The position numbers and the translations under genes were made by a program. Below, in pieces: positions 1 to 7,853 of a stretch of DNA of 64,000 bases (its first letter is position 1; the number at the start of each line of letters is the position of its first letter). The stretch lies in assembly GCF_022179225.1 (NCBI RefSeq), contig NZ_BPQL01000007.1, positions 1 through 64,000 of the forward strand, in the 5' to 3' direction. The notes under the pieces were generated by a model. It did no database searches. It had not been told where the DNA came from and saw only the letters and a program-made list of their open reading frames with translations. Source of the stretch: Methylobacterium goesingense. Its GTDB lineage: Bacteria; Pseudomonadota; Alphaproteobacteria; Rhizobiales; Beijerinckiaceae.

Positions 1-98
1 AGTCCCGTCGCCCGCGCCATTGCCTTCGGGCCAACCCATCTCGCTTTTCAGGCCTGCGGCCCTACTCTTTTCCTCTGGATCTTGCCGGAGGGCGACGG

Positions 99-314
99 AT
101 GTCGGGCGTGTTCTTCCTGTATTTCACCGCCTGCCTCGCCCGCGCGCCGGACACCTGCGAATCACGGAAGCTCGCCCTGGACGTGGAGGATGCTCCGGCC
201 TGCCTGCACGTCGCCCAGCCGCAATTGGCACGGTGGATCGACACGCACCCTGAGTTCCGCATCACCGGGTGGCGCTGCGGCGCACCCTTGCGCGACCGTG
301 GGACGCGGATCTGA
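99..314 (+). CDS. Small cysteine-containing conserved hypothetical protein
   Basis: A 71-residue protein starting at an ATG preceded by GGAGG about 8 bases upstream. Its general pattern, an aliphatic N-terminal strand with Cys, a central segment ending 'AQPQLARWIDTHPEFRI', then a 'WRCG' motif, resembles short proteins common in Hyphomicrobiales genomes whose function is unknown. Four cysteines (residues 12, 20, 35 and 59) are visible; there is no convincing signal peptide cleavage site. The next gene, a CAP-domain lipoprotein, is on the same strand about 210 bases downstream, so co-transcription is uncertain. Function not assigned. Confidence 0.6.
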   Translation: MSGVFFLYFTACLARAPDTCESRKLALDVEDAPACLHVAQPQLARWIDTHPEFRITGWRCGAPLRDRGTRI

Positions 315-526
315 CGCGGCTCTCCCGTGGTGCCCGGGACACAGGGGCAGGAGCCCGTGTGGGGGCGGGGCGATGACGCCGTGTTTTCGCCGTATCGGAG
401 GGCAAGGCGAGGGACGCCCAACCGCCCCACCGAGATCCGCCCGCATCGATGCGCAACCTCTCTACCCTTCTCCATCCCCTTCCCCGTCGTCCCTGTTCGC
501 GCGGCGCCCGCCTCGGCGGCTCCGTC

Positions 527-991
527 ATGGGCCTGTCCGTCCTGCTCATGCTGGCGGGATGCGGCGCACCGAGCCTCCTCGCCCCGGACCAGCCGACGAG
601 CCTCGTCATCCTCGACGAGCAGGCGGCCGCCGCCGCGATCTCGCGCTACCGCGCGCAGCACGGGCTCGGCCCGGTCGTCATCGATTCGAGCCTGATCCGG
701 GCCGCCTCCTACCAGGCTGGCACGAATGCGAAGGCCGGCCGGCTGAGCCACGAGATCGGCGGCACCTTCAATGCCCGCATGGCCGAGGCTGGCTTCGGCC
801 GGACCTACGCGTCCGAGAACCTCAGCGCCGGCTCGGCGACCTTCGATGAGGTGCTGGCCCGCTGGAAAGCCTCGCCCGAGCACAACAAGAACATGCTCAT
901 GCCCCAGTTGAAGCGCGTCGGCATCGCGCGGGTCGATGCGCCGGGCACCCGCTACAAGCGGTTCTGGGCGCTGGTGATGGCCGGGGGCTGA
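527..991 (+). CDS. CAP/SCP-superfamily domain lipoprotein
   Basis: A small secreted protein of the CAP (cysteine-rich secretory, antigen 5, PR-1) superfamily. The ATG at 527 is followed directly by a hydrophobic stretch and a lipobox-like 'MLAGCG', so a lipoprotein anchored in the envelope is likely; an in-frame ATG at 449 would add 26 Arg/Pro-rich residues in front of the signal and is less likely. Downstream are CAP signatures: an 'AAISRYRAQHGLGPV' helix, 'GRLSHEIGG' containing the first conserved His, 'SENLSAGSATFDEVLARW' and 'SPEHNKNMLMPQLKRVGIA' with the second His. The C-terminus ends in the usual 'YKRFWALVMAG' strand. Bacterial CAP proteins have no settled biochemical role; envelope binding is an inference. 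Confidence 0.85.
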   Translation: MGLSVLLMLAGCGAPSLLAPDQPTSLVILDEQAAAAAISRYRAQHGLGPVVIDSSLIRAASYQAGTNAKAGRLSHEIGGTFNARMAEAGFGRTYASENLSAGSATFDEVLARWKASPEHNKNMLMPQLKRVGIARVDAPGTRYKRFWALVMAGG

Positions 992-1006
992 CGCCGCTCG
1001 GCGGCC

Positions 1007-1663
1007 TCAGAGCGCCTCGCTGGCCGTGGGGATCGCGGCCGGATGCAGGGGCTGCGCACCCTCCTGGGCGCTCTGGAACAGACGCTCGCTGGTGAGCTTG
1101 AGGAAGTAGAAGCCGAATTCCGGGTTTTGATAGTAGAGCTGCTTGACCTCCGAATAGGAGATCCGCAGCGCCTGTCCCGCCTCGACGCAGACCAGGGAGG
1201 CGGTGCGGGTGTTGCCCGGCGAGAGCAGCCCGAGTTCGCCCACCACGCCGCCGGCCCGCACCTCGATTCCGTATTCCGGAATGCGGAAGACGCCGCCCTC
1301 GACGTAGTACATCTCGTTCGCGTCCTCCCCCTTGCGGAACACGGTCTGTCCCGCCTTGAAGCGGATCGTGTTTCCGAAGGGCCTGAGCCAGTCGAGGGAG
1401 AGGTCGCCGTCGGCCGCCGTCTCGACCTGGCGCACAAGGCGGACCATCTGCCAGAGGCGGAAGGCGTTGAACGGGATCTGGATCGCCTCCGTGAGGACGA
1501 CGGGCCAGCTTCCGATCAGCCCGCCATAGGTGATGACCGCCACGCTGGCGACCAGCGCGATGATCCGCAGCGGAATCATGGTCGTCATCGCCGAGGCGGT
1601 GATGGTGAGCGCGGTGCCGAGATATCCGATGGCCTCGACCCAATCGAGGTTGAGCCCGTTCAT
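1007..1663 (-). CDS. Membrane-anchored cyclic nucleotide-binding (Crp/Fnr-type) domain protein
   Basis: About 218 residues. The first ~75 contain two or three hydrophobic helices ('IGYLGTALTITASAMTTMI', 'RIIALVASVAVITYGGLI'), and residues ~95-205 form a cyclic-nucleotide-binding fold: 'FKAGQTVFRKGEDANEMYYV', then 'VGELGLLSPGNTRTASLVC', which matches the phosphate-binding cassette pattern with Glu and Arg in the expected places. No DNA-binding HTH follows, so it is not a Crp-type regulator but probably a membrane sensor or adaptor. The start at 1663 is chosen because GGAGG lies 7 bases upstream; in-frame starts further up fall inside a 16-bp tandem repeat that duplicates this ribosome-binding site. 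Ligand is not known. Confidence 0.8.
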   Translation of the reverse strand: MNGLNLDWVEAIGYLGTALTITASAMTTMIPLRIIALVASVAVITYGGLIGSWPVVLTEAIQIPFNAFRLWQMVRLVRQVETAADGDLSLDWLRPFGNTIRFKAGQTVFRKGEDANEMYYVEGGVFRIPEYGIEVRAGGVVGELGLLSPGNTRTASLVCVEAGQALRISYSEVKQLYYQNPEFGFYFLKLTSERLFQSAQEGAQPLHPAAIPTASEAL

Positions 1664-1664
1664 G

Positions 1665-1719
1665 TCATGGCCTCCGGTTCTCATGACCTCCGGTTCTCAT
1701 GGGCTCCGGTTCATGCTCC
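1665..1719. repeat. 16-bp tandem repeat duplicating a Shine-Dalgarno/ATG unit
   Basis: Unit TCATGGCCTCCGGTTC occurs at 1665-1680, with one change at 1681-1696 and a partial third copy from 1697, followed by another TCATG. Read on the minus strand each unit contains GGAGG followed by an ATG, so the leader of the cyclic-nucleotide-binding gene carries two or more near-identical initiation signals. The unit is not a multiple of three, so copy-number change would shift the reading frame between successive starts. Confidence 0.75.
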
Positions 1720-1800
1720 CCGGTGCCCGGCCTCCGGTCGATCGTGTCCGACCGCCCTCGCAGAAGCCCGCCGTTCCCGCTAGACACGGCCGGCATGGGG

Positions 1801-2088
1801 TCAGTCCCGCGGTCCCTCGGCATCCGCCTCGGCCAGGCCATCCTGCAGCGAGCGGATGATCGTGCGCATCTCGGGGACCATCGCGACCGCCTTGGCGATC
1901 CGCTGCGCCTCCGCGCGGCTCATCAAGCCCGAGGCGGCGCGCTGATCCGCATCGTCGGAGAAGTAGGTCCAGGCGACGGCGAGGCCGTCCGCATCCTCGA
2001 CGCAGAAGCTGCCGGTCCGCTCGGCCACGGTCCAGGGCGGCGGGAAAGCCCGCGCGGGCGTCGTCGGGTCGTCCGTTTCATCCGCCAC
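1801..2088 (-). CDS. Conserved hypothetical protein, Hyphomicrobiales type
   Basis: A 95-residue protein in the GTG-start reading chosen here because AGAGGT lies 5 bases before the GTG at 2088; a longer frame to 2130 is open but has a low-complexity start. The core 'PPPWTVAERTGSFCVEDADGLAVAWTYFSDD' followed by 'LMSRAEAQRIAKAVAMVPEMR' matches a frequent small protein pattern in rhizobia and methylobacteria: an aromatic beta segment, then a helix with Arg/Ala. No catalytic motif and no signal peptide are visible. Function unknown. Confidence 0.65.
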   Translation of the reverse strand: MADETDDPTTPARAFPPPWTVAERTGSFCVEDADGLAVAWTYFSDDADQRAASGLMSRAEAQRIAKAVAMVPEMRTIIRSLQDGLAEADAEGPRD

Positions 2089-2228
2089 GGGACACCTCTG
2101 CGATGGAGACGACCGGCCCTCACGCCGCACCGGCGCATCCAGGGCTCCGTGCCCGTCTGCCTGCCCGTCGGCCGCAGGTCAATCCGGCCTCGCACGCACG
2201 TCCCGGGGGCTTCCGAAGCGCGACCGCC

Positions 2229-2711
2229 TCACGCCCCGACCGCGTGCAGGACGATCTCGCGCCGATGCGGCCGGTCGCGGTGCTCGATGAGGTAGATCCC
2301 CTGCCAGGTTCCCAGGGCGAGGCGTCCGCCGACGACGGGCACCCCGAGGGTCGCATCCGTGACCATCGTGCGGATGTGGGCGGGCATGTCGTCCGGCCCC
2401 TCCGCGCCGTGCACGTAGCCGGCATGGCGCGGCGCCAGACCATCGAGGGCGGTGAGGAGGTCGGTCTGCACGTCCGGATCGGCATTCTCCTGGATCGTCA
2501 GGGAGGCCGAGGTGTGCCGGCAGAACACGGTGACGAGGCCCGTCGCGATGCCGCTCTGGCCCAGGAACTCGGCGACCGCCCGGGTGATGTCCGTGAACCC
2601 CTGCCCCGGCGTCGTCACCGTGAGCGTGGCGCCGGCCTGCCGCGCGACCGGGCCGGCGGACAAGCCCTGCAGCGCGCCGATCTTGCCCGGATTCTGGCCC
2701 GAATGCCTCAT
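2229..2711 (-). CDS. YjbQ/UPF0047 family protein
   Basis: A 160-residue member of the YjbQ family, small soluble proteins some of which show secondary thiamine-phosphate synthase activity. Family signatures are present: 'VTVFCRHTSASLTIQENADPD' split around the conserved His-Thr-Ser-Ala-Ser, 'GYVHGAEGPDDMPAHI' with a His in the usual place, and 'LGTWQGIYLIEHRDRPHRRE' near the C-terminus. The first ~25 residues are a little longer than in many homologues. Its start codon overlaps the stop of the ligase gene by 4 bases (ATGA at 2708-2711), so it is the third gene of a leftward operon after exonuclease and ligase. The true cellular reaction of this family is unsettled. Confidence 0.9.
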   Translation of the reverse strand: MRHSGQNPGKIGALQGLSAGPVARQAGATLTVTTPGQGFTDITRAVAEFLGQSGIATGLVTVFCRHTSASLTIQENADPDVQTDLLTALDGLAPRHAGYVHGAEGPDDMPAHIRTMVTDATLGVPVVGGRLALGTWQGIYLIEHRDRPHRREIVLHAVGA

Positions 2712-4450
2712 GCGCCCGCCTCCTTCAGGGTCTCGCCCGGCGCGATCTCGCTGATCCCGCGCGCCAGGATGGTCTCGAGTGCCTCGATCCGGTCCGCCTC
2801 CGCCGCCGGCTTGTCCCAGCGGATGCGCGCCACCCTCGGGAATCGCATGGCGACCCCGGATTTGTGCCGGGTCGAGCGCTGCACGCCCTCGAAGGCGATC
2901 TCCAGCACGAGTCCGTGGTCGAGCCCATAGGCGACCTCGCGCACCGGGCCGAAGCGCTTGGTGGTGTTGTTGCGGACGTAGCGGTCGAGCTTCTGCAATT
3001 CCGCGTCGGTGAAGCCGTGATAGGCCTTGCCGACGGGCACCAGCTCCGGGCTGCCGTCCTCGCGCGCCCGCCAGACCCCGAAGGTGTAGTCGGAGTAGAA
3101 CGACGAGCGCTTACCATGGCCCCGCTGGGCGTACATCATCACGGTGTCGACCCGGAACGGCTCGCGCTTCCACTTCCACCACGGGCCCTTCGGGCGGCCG
3201 GGCAGGTAGGCGCTGTCGCGGGCCTTCAGCATGATGCCCTCGATGGCGTCGGCATCCGCGCCCGCCCCCACGGCGGCGGGGTCGGCGCGGGCCGCGGCAA
3301 GATCCTCCCAGGTCGCGAACGGCACCAGGGGCGAGAGGTCGATCCGAGCATGGTCGAGGGCGGCCACGAAGGCTTCGAGGCGCGCCCGGCGCTCCATGAA
3401 GGGCAGCGGGCGCAGGTCTTCGCCGTCCGCCTGCATCAGGTCGTAGGCGCGGACATGGGCGGGGAACTCCTCCAGGAGCTTCGGCGTCACGGCCTTCCGG
3501 TTGAGGCGCTGCTGGAGCACGTTGAAGCTCTGCACGCGTTGCTCGCGCAGGATCAGCAATTCGCCGTCGATGGCGCCCGAGAAGGTGATGGCCTCGGCCA
3601 GATCCGGGAAGGCGCCGGAGATGTCCTCGCCGGTGCGCGAGTAGATGCGGGCGACCTGCGCGCCGTCCGCGTCGCGCCCGCCGACCAGCTGGACGCGGAT
3701 GCCGTCCCACTTCCATTCGCCGGAGAAGGCCACCGGATCGAGCTTCTCGAAATCGCCCGCCTCGTCGATGGGGTGGGAGAGCATGGGCGGCCGGAACGGC
3801 GCCGGGTTCAGGGTGGTGGGCCGCTCGGCCCGGCCCTCGACCCAGGCGAACAGGGTGGCGTAGGGCGGCTCCAGCCCGTGCCAGACCTCCTCGACGGCGT
3901 CGGCTTCATGGCCGCCGAGCGCCCCGATGGCTGTCTTGGCCAGCCGCGCCGAGACGCCGACGCGCAGCGCGCCGGTGATGAGCTTGAGGAGCGCCCAGCG
4001 TCCGGTCTCGTCGAGCGCATCGAGCCACGCGGCGATGCGGGCGGGGAGGTCGGCCTTCTTCACGGTGCCCAGCGTCTCGACCACCTCGGCCAGGGTAGGC
4101 ACGTGCGGCGGCGGATTGTTGTGGCCGGGGCCGACGCGCAATTCCCCTCCCCCCTCTGCGGGGGGAGGGTTCAAACTCGGCGCCGGCCAGATCAGGGCCG
4201 TGGTCTCGGCCAGATCCCCGACGTAGTTGTGCGAGAGCCCGAACAGCACCGGGTCGATCCGCGCTTCGACCAGACCCCGGATCATCGCGGGTTTGGCTTC
4301 GCGGAAGGTGAGGCCGCCCGTCATCGCGGCCAGCGCGTAGCCGCGCTCCGGATCGGGGGCGTGAGTGAAATAGTCCTGCAACAGACGCAGCTTGGCGTTG
4401 CGGCGCGGCTCATAGGCGAGGCGGTCGAGGAGGTGGGCGAAGTCGTTCAC
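2708..4450 (-). CDS. ATP-dependent DNA ligase (cisplatin damage response type)
   Basis: A 580-residue ATP-dependent DNA ligase of the bacterial LigC/LigB-like group that travels with a beta-CASP exonuclease. An all-alpha N-terminal DNA-binding region (residues ~1-215) is followed by the adenylation domain with the nucleotidyl-transfer motif 'EWKWDGIRVQ'; Lys247 is the expected AMP-bearing residue. Later motifs 'GELLILRE', 'EGIMLKARDSAY' and 'WWKWKREP' fit motifs III to V, and an OB-fold C-terminus ends with 'ARIRWDKPA', motif VI-like. Seals nicks in DNA, probably in a repair pathway with the preceding exonuclease, with which it overlaps by 4 bases. Residues ~92-110 are an odd proline/glycine-rich insert encoded by a GC-rich palindrome. 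Confidence 0.93.
   Translation of the reverse strand: MNDFAHLLDRLAYEPRRNAKLRLLQDYFTHAPDPERGYALAAMTGGLTFREAKPAMIRGLVEARIDPVLFGLSHNYVGDLAETTALIWPAPSLNPPPAEGGGELRVGPGHNNPPPHVPTLAEVVETLGTVKKADLPARIAAWLDALDETGRWALLKLITGALRVGVSARLAKTAIGALGGHEADAVEEVWHGLEPPYATLFAWVEGRAERPTTLNPAPFRPPMLSHPIDEAGDFEKLDPVAFSGEWKWDGIRVQLVGGRDADGAQVARIYSRTGEDISGAFPDLAEAITFSGAIDGELLILREQRVQSFNVLQQRLNRKAVTPKLLEEFPAHVRAYDLMQADGEDLRPLPFMERRARLEAFVAALDHARIDLSPLVPFATWEDLAAARADPAAVGAGADADAIEGIMLKARDSAYLPGRPKGPWWKWKREPFRVDTVMMYAQRGHGKRSSFYSDYTFGVWRAREDGSPELVPVGKAYHGFTDAELQKLDRYVRNNTTKRFGPVREVAYGLDHGLVLEIAFEGVQRSTRHKSGVAMRFPRVARIRWDKPAAEADRIEALETILARGISEIAPGETLKEAGA
4145..4169. repeat. GC-rich palindrome inside the ligase coding sequence
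   Basis: CCCTCCCCCC, a 5-base loop, then GGGGGGAGGG: a perfect 10-bp inverted repeat. It lies in frame in the N-terminal domain of the DNA ligase and encodes a 'NPPPAEGGGE' peptide. This looks like an extragenic-type palindromic element that has entered a coding region without breaking the frame. Confidence 0.7.
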
Positions 4451-5490
4451 GCGGCCTCCTCCGCTGCGGCGGCGGGCTCGGATTCACCGTCGTCGCCGTA
4501 GCCGAGCAGATGCAGGGGCTTGGCCGCGATGCCTTGCGTCCCGCACCAGTGCACCAGGGCGTCCTCCTGCCCGTGCGTGACCCAGACCTCGCCGGCCCCG
4601 GTCTCCCGGATGGTGCGGCAGAGGTCCGGCCAGTCGGAATGGTCGGAGATGCAGAGCGGCAGCTCGACGCCCTTCTGCCGGGCCCGGGCGCGCACCCGCA
4701 TCCAGCCCGAGGCGAAGGAGGTGACGGGATCGGGGAACTTGCGCGACCAGACGTCCTGGATCGAGGAGGGCGGGCAGAGCACGATGGCCCCGTGGAGCTT
4801 GGCGCGCTCGGCGGCGACGACCTTGGGGGTCTCGCCGAGCGGAATGCCCTCCTGCTTGTAGAGTTCGGTCAGCTTCTCCATCGCGCCGTGCAGGTAGATC
4901 GGCCGGTCGTAGCCGGCCTCCCGCAGGAGCGCCATCACGCGCTGCGCCTTGCCCAACGCGTAGGCGCCGACGATGTGGGCGCGCTCGGGGAACAGGGCCA
5001 CGGAATCGAGGAGCTTCTTTACCTCGTCGCGGGTGTCCGGCATCCGGAACACCGGCAGGCCGAAGGTCGCCTCGGTGATGAACACGTCGCAGGGCACCAC
5101 CTCGAAGGGCAGGCAGGTCGGATCGTAGGCCCGCTTGTAGTCGCCCGAGACGACGACCCGGACGCCCTGCGCTTGGATCGCGATCTGGGCCGAGCCGAGC
5201 ACGTGCCCGGCCGGCGCGAAGCGCACGGTGACGTCGCCGATCCGGATCTCCTGGCCGAGGGGCGCCTCCTGCCGGCTTTCGCAGAAATCCGCCCCGTAGC
5301 GCACCGCCATGATCCGCAGGGTCTCAGCCGTGGCCAGCACCCGGCCGTGGCCGGCCCGGGCATGGTCGGCATGCCCGTGGGTGATGAGGGCGCGCGGTAC
5401 CGGCCAGGTCGGGTCGACATGGAAGCCGCCGAGGGGGCAGTACAGGCCCTCGCGGGTCAGGGTGAGAAGATCGCTGGCGCTGAAACTCAT
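4447..5490 (-). CDS. Ligase-associated DNA exonuclease (metallo-beta-lactamase/beta-CASP)
   Basis: A 347-residue protein of the metallo-beta-lactamase/beta-CASP superfamily, annotated in relatives as ligase-associated DNA exonuclease or mRNA 3'-end-processing-like factor. The metal-binding motif 'ITHGHADHARAGH' sits at residues ~36-48, 'APAGHVLGSAQI' and 'VVSGDYKRAYDP' supply the further His and Asp, and the C-terminal 'ISDHSDWPDL' and 'WVTHGQEDALV' supply the beta-CASP His residues. Likely a Zn-dependent nuclease acting on DNA ends before ligation. Its stop overlaps the ligase start (ATGA, 4447-4450), indicating translational coupling. In many genomes this pair is accompanied by an Lhr-type helicase and a phosphoesterase; neither is adjacent here. 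Confidence 0.93.
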   Translation of the reverse strand: MSFSASDLLTLTREGLYCPLGGFHVDPTWPVPRALITHGHADHARAGHGRVLATAETLRIMAVRYGADFCESRQEAPLGQEIRIGDVTVRFAPAGHVLGSAQIAIQAQGVRVVVSGDYKRAYDPTCLPFEVVPCDVFITEATFGLPVFRMPDTRDEVKKLLDSVALFPERAHIVGAYALGKAQRVMALLREAGYDRPIYLHGAMEKLTELYKQEGIPLGETPKVVAAERAKLHGAIVLCPPSSIQDVWSRKFPDPVTSFASGWMRVRARARQKGVELPLCISDHSDWPDLCRTIRETGAGEVWVTHGQEDALVHWCGTQGIAAKPLHLLGYGDDGESEPAAAAEEAA

Positions 5491-5531
5491 TGGCGCGCCA
5501 TATAGGGCGCCCGACGCACCCGCGCAGCCTC

Positions 5532-6494
5532 ATGTCCCATACGATCACCTCCGGCGACCTCCGTGCCGACCGGCGCTACGACTATGCCCAGGGCTGCCTC
5601 GACGACGGCGACCCCGACGCAGCCGCCGAGATGGCGGAGCAGACCCTGGAGATCGCCCCGCGTTTCGCCCCGGCCTGGTTCCTCCTCGGTCTGGCTCGCG
5701 AGACCCGCTACCTGCGGGGCGGACAGGCGGGCGACCACCACGCGGCCCTGCGCGCCTACGCCGCCGCCCTCGACATCGACCCCGAGGATGCACAGGGCGC
5801 CCGCCTCGCCCTGGTGCGGATCGGCGCCGGCGAGGCCGCCACCGCGATCTCGCCGGGCTACGTCCGGGCGCTGTTCGACGCCTACGCGCCGCGTTTCGAC
5901 CGCCACCTCGTCGAGGGCCTGTCCTATCGCGGCCACGGCCTCGTGGTGGACGCCCTCGACGCCGTAGCGGGCCCGGGGACGCCCCTCGGGCGGGTGATCG
6001 ACCTCGGCTGCGGCACCGGGCTCGTCGGGGCCGCCCTCGCCGGCCGGCCGGAGCACCTGACCGGGATCGACCTCTCGCCCGGCATGCTGGCCGAGGCCGG
6101 GCGGCGTGGCCTCTATCAGCGACTGGTGGAGGGAGAGCTGGTGGCGGTACTCGGTGCCGAGGAGACCGGCTCGGCCGAATGCATCTTCGCCGCCGACGTC
6201 GTGATCTACGTCAGCGACTTCTCCGGCATGGTCTCCGGCAGCGCCCGCGTCCTGCGTGCCGGCGGACGCCTCGCCTTCACGGTGCAGTCGCATTCCGGCG
6301 ACGGGCTGAACCTGGGACCGGACGCGCGCTACGCCCACGGCGACGCGCTGGTGCGGGAGACCCTGGCGGCGGCGGGCCTCGATCTCGAGCGCTTCGAGCC
6401 GGCCGTCGCGCGGCGCGAGAACGGCGTCGACGTGCCCGGCCGGGTCATCGTGGCCCGGCGTCCGGACCGTTCACGTTTGCGTTGTCGCCCTTGA
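5532..6494 (+). CDS. TPR-like class I SAM-dependent methyltransferase
   Basis: About 320 residues. The N-terminal ~95 residues form two or three TPR-like helical pairs ('DAAAEMAEQTLEIAPRFAPA', 'AALRAYAAALDIDPEDAQGA'); the C-terminal part is a class I methyltransferase with motif I 'VIDLGCGTGLVGAALAG' at about residues 155-171, 'LTGIDLSPGMLAEA' (motif II) and 'FAADVVIYVSDFSG'. The ATG at 5532 is chosen over one at 5490 because the longer version would overlap the divergent exonuclease start and adds residues unlike the family. Substrate not identifiable. It diverges from the exonuclease gene with about 40 bases between starts, so the two promoters must be interleaved. Confidence 0.85.
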   Translation: MSHTITSGDLRADRRYDYAQGCLDDGDPDAAAEMAEQTLEIAPRFAPAWFLLGLARETRYLRGGQAGDHHAALRAYAAALDIDPEDAQGARLALVRIGAGEAATAISPGYVRALFDAYAPRFDRHLVEGLSYRGHGLVVDALDAVAGPGTPLGRVIDLGCGTGLVGAALAGRPEHLTGIDLSPGMLAEAGRRGLYQRLVEGELVAVLGAEETGSAECIFAADVVIYVSDFSGMVSGSARVLRAGGRLAFTVQSHSGDGLNLGPDARYAHGDALVRETLAAAGLDLERFEPAVARRENGVDVPGRVIVARRPDRSRLRCRP

Positions 6495-6658
6495 GCGCTG
6501 GCGCACGAAGCGGTTGAACCAAACCGGAGCGTGACTGTTGCCCCGGATGCATCGGTGCACCCCGCCCGCGGCCTCGCCGCGCGGTCCGGCTCCGCACCGG
6601 GCGCGGCCTTACGCCACCGTAGTTCAACCGCCACACGGGACGGAGGATTAGCAGACCT

Positions 6659-7396
6659 ATGGCTGAGACGCAGAACAAGTCGTTCCCCGCGAGCGCCGCG
6701 ACACGCATCCCCTTCGCGCTGGCGCTCTCGGCGGTGGCGGGCTGCGCCGACTCGATCGGCTTCCTCGAATTCTCGCAGCTTTTCATGTCCTTCATGAGCG
6801 GAAATACGACGCGGTTCGGCGTCTCGGTGAGCCGGTTCGACTGGGAGAGCACCTCGCGCGTCGCCTCCGTCATCGTGCTGTTCTGCTTCGGGGCCTTCGC
6901 GGGGACGCTCATCGCCGCCTGGGTCGGGCGCTGGCGCCTCTCGGTGCTGCTGCTCCTGCAATCGGTGCTCCTCACCATCGGCCTCATCGTGCCGCACGGG
7001 ACCTTCGCGTTCCCGCTCCACGCCTATCCCATCGTGATCGCGCTCGGCCTCCAGAACGCGACCCTGCAGGACGAGGGCGGCCGCAGCCTCGCGCTGACCT
7101 ACGTCACCGGCGCGGTGGTGCGGTTCGGCACCGGCCTCGCCAACCTGATGCTCGGCACCGTCGCGCCCTCGTTCTGGATCCAGGCCCCCCTCTGGGCGGC
7201 GCTCAGCACCGGCGCGGTGATCGGCGGCTTCCTGCAGCTGCGGTACGGCGAGGACGCCTTCCTGTTCCCGGCCGCCGTCTCGGCGCTCCTGGCCCTCATC
7301 GCGCTGGTGCTGACGATCGTGAAGCCGGGCAGCCGCTACGTCAGCGGCGAGGTCGAGACGCACCCGCCGGACGGCACGGCGGCGGCCAAGATCTGA
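6659..7396 (+). CDS. YoaK/DUF1275 family integral membrane protein
   Basis: A 245-residue membrane protein with about six hydrophobic helices. It has the YoaK/DUF1275 hallmarks: 'AVAGCADSIGFLEF' in the first helix, 'FMSFMSGNTTRFG' immediately after it, and 'LGLQNATLQDEGG' plus 'TYVTGAVVRFGTGLANLM' in the middle. The family is broadly conserved but has no established transport substrate. GGAGG about 12 bases before the ATG supports the start. A short hairpin overlapping the convergent arfB stop lies just downstream. Confidence 0.9.
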   Translation: MAETQNKSFPASAATRIPFALALSAVAGCADSIGFLEFSQLFMSFMSGNTTRFGVSVSRFDWESTSRVASVIVLFCFGAFAGTLIAAWVGRWRLSVLLLLQSVLLTIGLIVPHGTFAFPLHAYPIVIALGLQNATLQDEGGRSLALTYVTGAVVRFGTGLANLMLGTVAPSFWIQAPLWAALSTGAVIGGFLQLRYGEDAFLFPAAVSALLALIALVLTIVKPGSRYVSGEVETHPPDGTAAAKI

Positions 7397-7408
7397 ACCC
7401 GCAAGATC

Positions 7409-7424
7409 TGAGCCCTCGGGCTCA
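7409..7424. terminator. Short hairpin between convergent genes
   Basis: TGAGCC-CTCG-GGCTCA, a 6-bp stem with a tetraloop, lies between the YoaK-type gene stop and the arfB stop, whose TGA is part of it. It lacks a T-run, so only a weak bidirectional terminator is suggested. Confidence 0.35.
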
Positions 7425-7841
7425 GTCGACGCCGCTTCCGCGCAGGCGCTTGGTGGCGCTCCGCTTCGACTTGTCGTCGAGGCGGCGCTTCTTCGAGGCG
7501 AGCGTCGGGCGCGTGGCGCGCCGGGGCGTCGGCGGCACTGCCGCCTCCGCCACCAGCTCGGCCAGCCGCTCGCGGGCATCGGCCCGGTTGCGGTCCTGCG
7601 TCCGGAATCGCTGGGCGCTGATGACGATGACGCCGTCCACGGTGAGGCGCCGGCCCGCCAGCCGCATCAGCCGCACCGCCACGGCATCCGGCAGGGAGGC
7701 CGAGCGCCGGGCGTCGAAGCGCAGCTGCACGGCCGTGGAGAGCTTGTTGACGTTCTGCCCGCCGGGGCCCGAGGCGCGCACGAAGGTCTCCTCCAGCTCC
7801 GCCTCGTCGATGGCGATGTGGGGCGTGCATTGCAGGGCCAC
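7422..7841 (-). CDS. arfB: Alternative ribosome-rescue factor ArfB (YaeJ)
   Basis: A 139-residue codon-independent peptidyl-tRNA hydrolase. Residues 24-31 'SGPGGQNV' carry the class I release-factor GGQ motif (27-29), followed by 'NKLSTAVQLRFD'. The C-terminus is a Lys/Arg-rich tail ('SKKRRLDDKSKRSATKRLR') that in ArfB enters the empty mRNA channel of stalled ribosomes, which separates it from true release factors lacking that tail. It rescues non-stop complexes in the cytoplasm. It lies 12 bases after the BolA stop on the same strand, so the two are probably co-transcribed. Confidence 0.95.
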   Translation of the reverse strand: MALQCTPHIAIDEAELEETFVRASGPGGQNVNKLSTAVQLRFDARRSASLPDAVAVRLMRLAGRRLTVDGVIVISAQRFRTQDRNRADARERLAELVAEAAVPPTPRRATRPTLASKKRRLDDKSKRSATKRLRGSGVD

Positions 7842-7853
7842 GGCGGCGGATCC

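Noticed and set aside
62-883. A 273-codon minus-strand frame overlapping the first two genes
   Set aside because: Low-complexity, no start signal, antisense to the CAP-domain gene with clear motifs.
2864-4501. A 545-codon plus-strand frame antisense to the ligase
   Set aside because: Composition is that of a shadow frame; ligase motifs lie on the other strand.
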